A stretch of DNA of 7,111 nucleotides from positions 1 through 7,111 of the forward strand of contig DCWO01000094.1 of NCBI GenBank assembly GCA_002328865.1, given 5' to 3'. Position numbers and translations under genes: made by a program. The notes beneath the pieces were generated by a model. That model had not been told where the DNA came from. It saw only the letters and a program-made list of their open reading frames with translations, and ran no database searches. Below, piece by piece: positions 1 to 5,471 of this stretch. The DNA is from Dehalococcoidia bacterium UBA2160 (GTDB lineage: Bacteria; Chloroflexota; Dehalococcoidia; Lucifugimonadales; UBA1123). Each line of letters starts with the position of its first letter. Position 1 is the first letter of the stretch.

Positions 1-2
1 CT

Positions 3-641
3 TTACCTACAATAGTCTCTCTTATTCTCAGGCCCAAATGTGTCCCCCTTTCGCTGACGGTCTACACCCTGGCACAGGAGTTCACGGGCATCGTCCTGCA
101 ACTCGAAGCGGGAGAGCAGGCGTTGGCGGACGACCCTGCCGAGGTCCAGGAACATCTCGACCGAGCCAGAAACCTGGCGAAGCACTGCCTGCAAGAGGCG
201 CGACGGTCGGTATGGAATCTGCTGCCTCAGGCGCTGGAGGATACTCCGCTTCACGAGGCGTTGCAGGGCGAGGTCCATCGATTCAACCTGGCCGGAGACG
301 CGAGGGCGAATTTCGCCCTGTCGGGAGACAGGCGTCAGATCACGGGGGACATACAGGCGGCCCTGTTTCGCATCTGCCAGGAGTCGCTGACCAATATCAG
401 GAAGCACGCGGCCGCCACCGAGGTGTCGGTCAGCCTCGCATTCCAACGGGATGCGGTGCGACTCGAAATCGAAGACAACGGCAAAGGTTTCGATGTCTCA
501 GCGCCGCGAAGCAGAGGCACGGGCGGCGGATTCGGCGTGAACGGGATGCAGCAACGAGCTCGTTTGCTCCGAGGCGAGCTGACGGTCACCAGCCAGCCGG
601 GCGCGGGCGCCAAGGTGGAAGTGACCATCCCCACGGTCTGA
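3..641 (+). CDS. Sensor histidine kinase, NarL-partner (HisKA_3/HATPase) type, 5'-partial
   Basis: This is the C-terminal half of a two-component sensor kinase of the NarX/DegS/LiaS class, which autophosphorylates and passes phosphate to a LuxR-type response regulator. The frame is open to the left edge, so no start is visible. Recognisable homology begins at about 63-69 with 'TLAQEFTGIVLQLEA', the end of the HisKA_3 dimerisation helix, followed by the second helix ('ARRSVWNLLPQAL'). The HATPase_c domain is complete: N box QESLTNIRKHA at 378-410, G1 box EDNGKGFD at 471-494, and G2 box GGGFGVNGM at 522-548, then the usual TVTSQPGAGAKVEVTIP end. Oddity: family members read '(I/L)HDTLAQ' here, but this sequence has V-Y-T-L-A-Q, so the phospho-acceptor His and following Asp are absent. 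The roughly 20 residues before it do not resemble the family. The gene may be broken or rejoined near 62. No response regulator is present downstream. The HATPase assignment is firm; intactness is doubtful. Confidence 0.85.
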   Translation, partial: LPTIVSLILRPKCVPLSLTVYTLAQEFTGIVLQLEAGEQALADDPAEVQEHLDRARNLAKHCLQEARRSVWNLLPQALEDTPLHEALQGEVHRFNLAGDARANFALSGDRRQITGDIQAALFRICQESLTNIRKHAAATEVSVSLAFQRDAVRLEIEDNGKGFDVSAPRSRGTGGGFGVNGMQQRARLLRGELTVTSQPGAGAKVEVTIPTV

Positions 642-651
642 CCTGAGCGGG

Positions 652-1377
652 TTACGGAGCGCTTTCGATGGGTGTGGCGTCCGAGGCGTCAGACCGGTCC
701 AACCACCGTCGTGACACTCCTATGACGATGGCCACTAGGACGGCTCCGAAGGCATAACCCGCGAGCGCATCGCTCGTCCAATGCGCTCCGAGGTACACTC
801 TTGACGCGCCCACGGCCGCAAGCGCGATCGCCAGGATCGCCAGAATCATCCCGCGGACGAGGCTGGGCCTCATCCTCCTCGTGACCGTGAACGCCAAGAT
901 CGCGAGAAATACGGTGGCGTACATAACGTGGCCGCTGGGGAAAGAATAGCCGCCGGGTTCTCGGAACACCTGTACGAGGTCATTTGTTGGCCTGGGGCGA
1001 CTGACAAGGTGCTTTATGACGGTGACACCGAGCGACGACGCCAACATGCCGGCCAGCAGCAGTCCGCTCTCTATGCGATAACCCCTGACGTAGAGGACGG
1101 CCGATGTCAAGGCTGTCAGTAGCTGCGCCTGCGGTCGGAACCCTGAGGCAGAGATAGCAATCATGACGTTGTCAAGCCATGAGCTTCCCCACGACTGCAG
1201 CCACAAACTAGCCCTCAAATCACCGGGGAAAGGGTCGGCGCCTTTGGCCAGGTAGGCGTTCAACGCCAGCCCGACCAAATACGCTCCGCCCGCGACTTTA
1301 AAGATCAATGCTAGGGTAATCCGAGGGCCTCTTCCGTGACCCGTCGAATCATCCTCTATTCGCTCAGTTGCGTCCAA
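652..1377 (-). CDS. PAP2-family membrane phosphatase (241 aa)
   Basis: This is an integral membrane phosphatase of the PAP2 / type 2 phosphatidic acid phosphatase superfamily, whose members remove phosphate from lipid phosphates or pyrophosphates such as undecaprenyl pyrophosphate, phosphatidate or PGP. All three family motifs are intact: K-x6-RP (K122, R129, P130), PSGH (147-150, general acid H150) and SR-x5-H-x3-D (S192, R193, nucleophile H199, D203). Hydrophobic segments lie near residues 20-43, 84-97, 104-120, 150-166, 174-190 and 205-222, fitting the six-helix core with the active site on the outer face. Length is normal for the family. The start is TTG: an in-frame TGA lies nine codons upstream and no ATG or GTG lies between, and a GGAAGAG (1389-1395, minus strand) sits 11 bases before it. 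The gene converges on the histidine kinase with a 10-base gap and diverges from the large PAP2 gene. The substrate cannot be told from sequence. Confidence 0.93.
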   Translation of the reverse strand: MDATERIEDDSTGHGRGPRITLALIFKVAGGAYLVGLALNAYLAKGADPFPGDLRASLWLQSWGSSWLDNVMIAISASGFRPQAQLLTALTSAVLYVRGYRIESGLLLAGMLASSLGVTVIKHLVSRPRPTNDLVQVFREPGGYSFPSGHVMYATVFLAILAFTVTRRMRPSLVRGMILAILAIALAAVGASRVYLGAHWTSDALAGYAFGAVLVAIVIGVSRRWLDRSDASDATPIESAP

Positions 1378-1412
1378 ACTGTCGTTCGCTCTTCCACGTG
1401 GTCACACGTCGA

Positions 1413-1450
1413 ACGCCAAAGCCGCTGACGGCGTCAGTTTTGCTTGGCGT
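1413..1450. repeat. Composite stem-loop in the divergent promoter region
   Basis: An outer stem pairs ACGCCAA (1413-1419) plus GC (1421-1422) with GC (1442-1443) plus TTGGCGT (1444-1450), with A1420 bulged. An inner stem pairs CTGAC (1425-1429) with GTCAG (1433-1437) around the triloop GGC. A small internal loop (CG opposite TTTT) separates them. The pairing was worked out by hand. It lies about 40 bases upstream of the small PAP2 start. It could be an operator or a 5'-leader structure. It is not a classical terminator, because the T run sits inside the structure. Confidence 0.5.
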
Positions 1451-1706
1451 CCTCACCCCACAGTTGTAGCTAGCCCGGCGACGATTACAGGACCGGCATC
1501 GCCTGGGTCTTCAACCAGAGTACACAAGTTCACTGGCGTTTTACACCCCGGTTCCCATGGCATGACTGTCAGCGCGCCCTCCGTGGGTACGATGGCCGCT
1601 AGGCCAAGGTGATGACGTTCGGGTCAACCTGTTGTCTCTGCGGAAATCACGCCTCCTGCCGATGGCAGACAGTGGATATCCGGGTAGCATTAGCTTATCT
1701 CAAAGC

Positions 1707-1712
1707 GAGGTG
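1707..1712 (+). promoter_or_regulatory. Ribosome-binding site deciding the start of the large PAP2 fusion gene
   Basis: GAGGTG (1707-1712) lies seven bases before the ATG at 1720, a good Shine-Dalgarno placement. The alternatives, GTG at 1609 and ATG at 1612, have only AAGG (1606-1609) overlapping or two bases upstream, which is too close. This favours the start at 1720. Confidence 0.6.
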
Positions 1713-1719
1713 CGGCCCG

Positions 1720-3789
1720 ATGCTACATGCAAGTCAGACAAATGCACGAACCACCGCCTTCGGAAAGGCAGTTATGCCGGCGGCGTTCGCCCTGGGAGCC
1801 GCAGGCTTCGTCATGCTGGCGGTCGTGGCTTCCGGGCAAGCCTACACCGAGCTGGACATCAAGATCGCCGGATGGGTACAAGGCCTGGACATCGCCGGAT
1901 TGGATTTCGTCGCAAGCCTTGTCAACTTCGTCACCTGCGCCCCGATGGCCGTCGGCCTCTGGCTTGCCGCGATGACCTTTCTGGTTTTGAAGGGGCGTCC
2001 GCTCGAGGCCATAGCGGTTTTCCTGATCATCGGCCTCTGGACCGCTACCCAAATCATCGGGGTAGTCGTGGACCGGCCGACCGTTCCGGCAGAGCTGGCC
2101 GTCGCTGTCGATTTCTCGCGAACGGAAAGCGGAAGTTTCCCCAGCGGCCACGCTACAGGAGCCGTCACTTTTTACGGACTCCTGGCCTTTCTCACGCTCA
2201 GCAACGTTCGTCGTGGACCCAGCCGAGTGGCCATCCCATTGATCGCCATAACGATGATCGGACTCGTTTCCCTGTCCAGAATCTACGCCGGAGCGCATTG
2301 GCCCACTGATATACTCGGCAGCTATCTTCTGGGCTTCATGGGCGTCGCAAGCATCGCGTGGCTCTACACAAACGTGAAATACGACACCCTGCACATCCCC
2401 CGCCCCGGCGGCAAGAGCAAGAATGACGCCGAGCCGGCGATCGAGGGAGTGACGATAGCGGGTTCAATTGCCAGCAAGGTCTATCTCGATTGGAAGGCTG
2501 GCACGGCCACGAAAGAGTACAACCCCCCGATGCCGGTCAGGGCGCTCTACTGGGTCGCGTTTCAGGCGCCGTTCCCCTACCAGGTTCGCAAGGACTCGCT
2601 CGAGGCCGCGGCCGCCAAGCGCAAGATAGCTGGACTGCTGACCAAGCACAGGTTCGGATATGACATGGTGGCGGCTGCGTACGGGATCCAAGAGAGTGAT
2701 CACGGCTATCGTTTCGTGACAGAGTTGATCGAAGGCTCCGAGCCAGCGTCTAACGTCGAGGTCGAAGACCTCCTGAACGAAATGTACGCCTACTTCCAGG
2801 AAACAGGAATGCCCACCTGGCAGATCGCTCCAGGCAATCCTCACGCCTACTCCAACTTCATCCGAAGGCCAAACGGCGAGATGAAGCTGATCGATCTCGA
2901 ATCGGCCTTGGTGTCGACCAGCTACCCTTGGAGAGAACTTCGGGCGGCGCTGCGTGACGGGAACTTCCCGACGTTCGACGACGTGGACTTCGTCCAACTC
3001 CGAACCTATGTGGACACGCATGCTCGCGAGCTCACGAATACCCTCGGGGCGAGCGGGTTGACCGAACTCAGCGAGGCCGTCGACAGCGCCGAGTCCTCCT
3101 CCGAGTCCTGGAAGGACAGCGAGCTACGAATCTGGGGGCGGGTCTCCGTGTGGGTCTACCGTGTGTTGGATATGAGTGGACCGTTCAGGGCGATCGGTCG
3201 CCGCATGGAGAGCGCCGAAGCGATGTCCATCAACTTCCTGACCACCGCGGTCGGACGTTGGGAGCAAGAGGGAAAGATCGACGGTGATCAGGCGGCCACG
3301 TTGAGAAATAGCCTCGGAGCATCCGAGATGAGCGCGGTCGTGAAGCACCTGGGCGCCCACATGATATTGAGCATCGTAATCGCGATTCCGATCCCCGGGC
3401 TGCGAAGCCTGGCCCGCGCCGGATGGACGCTGTCCTTCCGACTCAAAGGGTTGTACGGTCGCGCAACCGGGAAGATCACCAAAGAAGAGTACCGGGCGAT
3501 CAAGTCCATCCATACGGTCAAAGTGATGCTTCTCGCCCTCGTGCCCGTCGTCGGGGCCGCCTCCTACGCTGTCAGCGACCCAATGCTGAAAGGGCCGGGC
3601 AGGCTGTTGATGGACGAGAGCGCGTCGCGGCTGCCTTTCAAGCTGTACACCCGCTTGCACCTGGCCCGTTTCACCGCGCCCCGCACGACGATGGCCGCCG
3701 GCGCCACCGTGACTCTTCCGGCGCCCGCAATATCAGTGACCCCAGAGGCCGAGCACGAGACAGCCGAGGCTTATCGTATCGCCGCCTAG
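1720..3789 (+). CDS. PAP2 phosphatase fused to a kinase-like domain and a C-terminal membrane region
   Basis: This is a large membrane protein (689 aa from the ATG at 1720; 726 aa if the GTG at 1609 is used). Residue numbers here are from 1720. Residues 17-216 form a six-helix PAP2 domain with FPSGH (140-144; H144) and SRIYAGAHWPTD (186-197; nucleophile H193, D197). Motif 1 is reduced to DRP (R119, P120), and the Lys seven residues before that Arg is replaced by Ile112. Residues ~253-443 resemble a divergent protein/aminoglycoside-kinase fold: a TATKEY strand (K265, like the beta-3 Lys), a helix with E295, a hinge-like FVTELIEG, a loop NPHAYSNF (N379) and KLIDLESA (D392, like the DFG Asp). 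A canonical HxD catalytic Asp is missing. Residues ~546-566 and ~599-618 are hydrophobic and probably membrane-associated, followed by an Ala/Pro-rich tail. The PAP2 call is sure; the kinase-like fold is inferred from motif order. A plausible role is lipid-phosphate turnover with a regulatory or second catalytic domain. The substrate is unknown. Confidence 0.85.
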   Translation: MLHASQTNARTTAFGKAVMPAAFALGAAGFVMLAVVASGQAYTELDIKIAGWVQGLDIAGLDFVASLVNFVTCAPMAVGLWLAAMTFLVLKGRPLEAIAVFLIIGLWTATQIIGVVVDRPTVPAELAVAVDFSRTESGSFPSGHATGAVTFYGLLAFLTLSNVRRGPSRVAIPLIAITMIGLVSLSRIYAGAHWPTDILGSYLLGFMGVASIAWLYTNVKYDTLHIPRPGGKSKNDAEPAIEGVTIAGSIASKVYLDWKAGTATKEYNPPMPVRALYWVAFQAPFPYQVRKDSLEAAAAKRKIAGLLTKHRFGYDMVAAAYGIQESDHGYRFVTELIEGSEPASNVEVEDLLNEMYAYFQETGMPTWQIAPGNPHAYSNFIRRPNGEMKLIDLESALVSTSYPWRELRAALRDGNFPTFDDVDFVQLRTYVDTHARELTNTLGASGLTELSEAVDSAESSSESWKDSELRIWGRVSVWVYRVLDMSGPFRAIGRRMESAEAMSINFLTTAVGRWEQEGKIDGDQAATLRNSLGASEMSAVVKHLGAHMILSIVIAIPIPGLRSLARAGWTLSFRLKGLYGRATGKITKEEYRAIKSIHTVKVMLLALVPVVGAASYAVSDPMLKGPGRLLMDESASRLPFKLYTRLHLARFTAPRTTMAAGATVTLPAPAISVTPEAEHETAEAYRIAA

Positions 3790-3831
3790 TCGACCGTTTG
3801 AAAGACAGGATTCGATCCGTACGACAAACAG

Positions 3832-3868
3832 CGTGGTCATCAAGCCTGATAAGGGCGCGGTGACCACG
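3832..3868. terminator. Inverted repeat between convergent genes, possible bidirectional terminator
   Basis: CGTGGTCA (3832-3839) is perfectly repeated in reverse complement as TGACCACG (3861-3868) around a 21-base spacer. It sits in the 140-base gap between the stop of the PAP2 fusion gene and the stop of the convergent amidase gene, where a shared terminator would be expected. There is no clear T run directly after either arm and the loop is long, so a factor-independent terminator is only a possibility. A protein-binding palindrome is the alternative. Confidence 0.35.
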
Positions 3869-3929
3869 TTCGGCGCCAACCTCATGCCTGGCTCGCCGTC
3901 TTCGCGAGAGCACGGTTTTCGGCGATCAA

Positions 3930-5321
3930 CTACAACTCCGGCTTTTCCCAGCCGCCCAGGGCCGACTCCAGCCGCGCCGCCACGGCTAGAGCAACGTCCT
4001 CGCGCCATGGCCTGGTCACGACCTGCACTCCGATGGGAAGCCCGTCCGGCGACGTTCCGCCTCGGACCACTGCGCCAGGCCAGCCGGTCATGTTGTACGC
4101 TCCGCAGTATGTAAACGACCACTGGTTCTCGTCGAGCCAGGACCCGCCGTGTTCACAGGCAGGGATGGCGGCCGCGGGGCAGAGGATGGCGTCGTAGTCG
4201 CGCATGAAACCGAGCATCCGGCTTCGATACAAGTCCAGGTCCTCCAGTGCCGCGGTGAACTCCCCAGACGAAACCGGATCGATGGTCGCGAATCGGTTCT
4301 TCAAGAAGGGCGACATCTCCGTCGTGCCCGCCCGTTCAAGCAGCCTGGTGACCCAGGCGCGACCGTCGCCGCCGTTGAGTGTAGGACTAATGTCCGGGAT
4401 CATCTCGAGGGCCTCGGGTCTGGTCTCCTCGACGACTGCGCCAAAGTCCTCCAGGGCTCTTGCCGCCGCCCGCACTGCTTCCTGTATCTCCGTCGTTGGC
4501 GTCTTCAGGCTGTTGTCGGTGTGCATGGCGATGCGGAGTCCGTCGATCTTGACGTCGGCGGGGTCGCCCAACGGCGCGGGCACGATGGCCGGGTCGCGCC
4601 AGTCCGGTCCGGCGATGATGGGCAACGTCAACGCCAAATCCTCGACGAACCTAGCCAGCGGACCGTTCTGCGTCAGGGCATCCACGGCGCCCATTCCGTA
4701 GGGCACGATGTGGCCTGTGCGCGGAACGCGGCCCGAGTTCGGCTTGAGGCCGGCGATCCCGCAAAAGTGCGCGGGGAGCCGGATGCTGCCGCCCGTGTCG
4801 CTTCCCATGTCGAGGGGCGAACCGCCAGCCGCGATGATCGACGCTGCCCCGCCGCTGCTGCCGCCCGGGATTCGGTCTTGTTTGTAAGGGTTCTCGGTTC
4901 GGCCGTAGATCAGGTTGTCGGTTTCTCCGGCGAGCGTGAGCTCGGGTGTGTTGGTCTTTCCGAGCAGGATGGCGCCCGCGTCGCGGAGCCTTGCGGTGAC
5001 CGTGGCGTCCTCGGACGGTACGAACCCGGCGCGGCCCTGAGTTCCGCCCGTGGTGACGACGCCCTCCGTATCCAGCGAGTCCTTCAGCGTCATCGGAACG
5101 CCGTGGAGCGGCCCCGTGGGGCGGCCATCGGCGAGACCGGCGTCGGCGTCGGCAGCTTCGGACAGCGCCCGCTCGGCGCAAAGCTGGACCACGGCGTTGA
5201 GCTTGGGGTTGACGGCCCCGATTCGCCGCAGGTGAGATTCGACGACCTCGACGGCTGAAACCTTTTTGTCGCGAACGGCCTGTGCGATCTTCGTCGCCGA
5301 CGAGAATATCATGTCGTCCAT
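3930..5321 (-). CDS. Amidase-signature family hydrolase, paralogue A
   Basis: This is a cytoplasmic amidase-signature enzyme that hydrolyses carboxylic amides to acid plus ammonia or amine. The protein is 463 aa from the ATG at 5321. The catalytic triad is visible: Lys80 in PMTLKDS, cis-Ser155 in GGSSGG, and nucleophile Ser179 in SDTGGSIRLP, with the 24-residue spacing between the two serines usual for the family. The glycine/serine-rich signature continues into FCGIAGLKPNSGRVPRTG. The C-terminal NMTGWPGAVVRGGTSPDGLPIGVQVV segment is the usual family end. No signal peptide is seen. I chose ATG 5321 over the GTG at 5336 because AAGGAG lies six bases before it. It is probably not the GatA subunit of the tRNA amidotransferase: no gatB or gatC is adjacent, and the GatA-specific middle segment is not evident. 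It lies directly downstream of a homologous amidase (150-base gap) and may be cotranscribed with it. The substrate is unknown. Confidence 0.93.
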   Translation of the reverse strand: MDDMIFSSATKIAQAVRDKKVSAVEVVESHLRRIGAVNPKLNAVVQLCAERALSEAADADAGLADGRPTGPLHGVPMTLKDSLDTEGVVTTGGTQGRAGFVPSEDATVTARLRDAGAILLGKTNTPELTLAGETDNLIYGRTENPYKQDRIPGGSSGGAASIIAAGGSPLDMGSDTGGSIRLPAHFCGIAGLKPNSGRVPRTGHIVPYGMGAVDALTQNGPLARFVEDLALTLPIIAGPDWRDPAIVPAPLGDPADVKIDGLRIAMHTDNSLKTPTTEIQEAVRAAARALEDFGAVVEETRPEALEMIPDISPTLNGGDGRAWVTRLLERAGTTEMSPFLKNRFATIDPVSSGEFTAALEDLDLYRSRMLGFMRDYDAILCPAAAIPACEHGGSWLDENQWSFTYCGAYNMTGWPGAVVRGGTSPDGLPIGVQVVTRPWREDVALAVAARLESALGGWEKPEL

Positions 5322-5327
5322 TGGAGT

Positions 5328-5333
5328 CTCCTT
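5328..5333 (-). promoter_or_regulatory. Ribosome-binding site of amidase A
   Basis: On the minus strand AAGGAG occupies 5333-5328 and is followed by six bases and then the ATG at 5321. This strong match sets the start. The GTG five codons upstream (5336) overlaps the site and has no comparable signal. Confidence 0.8.
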
Positions 5334-5370
5334 CACGTCAATGATTGGTCGCTTACGGCGGGGGGACGGG

Positions 5371-5437
5371 GGTTCGACAGGCTCACCCCGGACGGGAAAA
5401 TGCTACATTCCGTTCGCCCTGAGCCTGTCAAAGGGCC
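5371..5437. repeat. REP-like imperfect inverted repeat between the amidases
   Basis: The left arm (5371-5395) and right arm (5410-5437) are imperfect reverse complements with a perfect 10-base core: GACAGGCTCA at 5376-5385 against TGAGCCTGTC at 5420-5429. By eye, 16 of 21 positions match when the arms are extended toward the loop (5396-5409). The half-site resembles a short repeat (TTCGACARGCTCAGG...CGAACGG) that I recall as widely scattered in intergenic DNA of many bacteria. When translated it gives false peptides such as RPEPVKG and FALSLSKG. It begins about 35 bases after the stop of amidase B and could form an RNA hairpin that limits read-through into amidase A or stabilises the upstream message. 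Its copy number cannot be seen from one window. Confidence 0.7.
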
Positions 5438-5471
5438 ACCGAATTACGACGCGAACTTCGGTGTCAGGGCA

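Larger units (their letters stand above)
1378..1719. other. Divergent intergenic control region between two PAP2 genes
   Basis: About 340 bases separate the starts of the small and large PAP2 genes, so promoters for both must lie here. I see a ribosome-binding site at each end, a CCACGTGG palindrome (1394-1401), and a composite hairpin (1413-1450). I find no convincing -35/-10 pair. From 1609 onward the plus-strand frame of the large gene is open and could extend that protein by 37 residues, but the added sequence (with four Cys before residue 18 and no hydrophobic segment) does not look like a PAP2 N-terminus. Confidence 0.55.

Noticed and set aside
3..446. Minus-strand frame of 147 codons opposite the kinase
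   Set aside because: Antisense shadow with Arg/Gln/Leu-rich composition and no family resemblance.
38..646. Plus-strand frame of 202 codons overlapping the kinase
   Set aside because: It is a shifted frame of the histidine kinase; the kinase frame carries all the HATPase boxes and this one has only low-complexity Gly/Arg/Pro sequence.
1394..1401. CCACGTGG palindrome as an operator
   Set aside because: A single 8-base palindrome overlapping the probable ribosome-binding site is expected by chance at this GC content and has no second copy nearby.
4149..5258. Long open frame (369 codons) on the plus strand
   Set aside because: It lies antisense to amidase A, is rich in Arg, Gly and Asp with no hydrophobic core pattern or motif, and has no ribosome-binding site. 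High GC content produces such frames opposite real genes.
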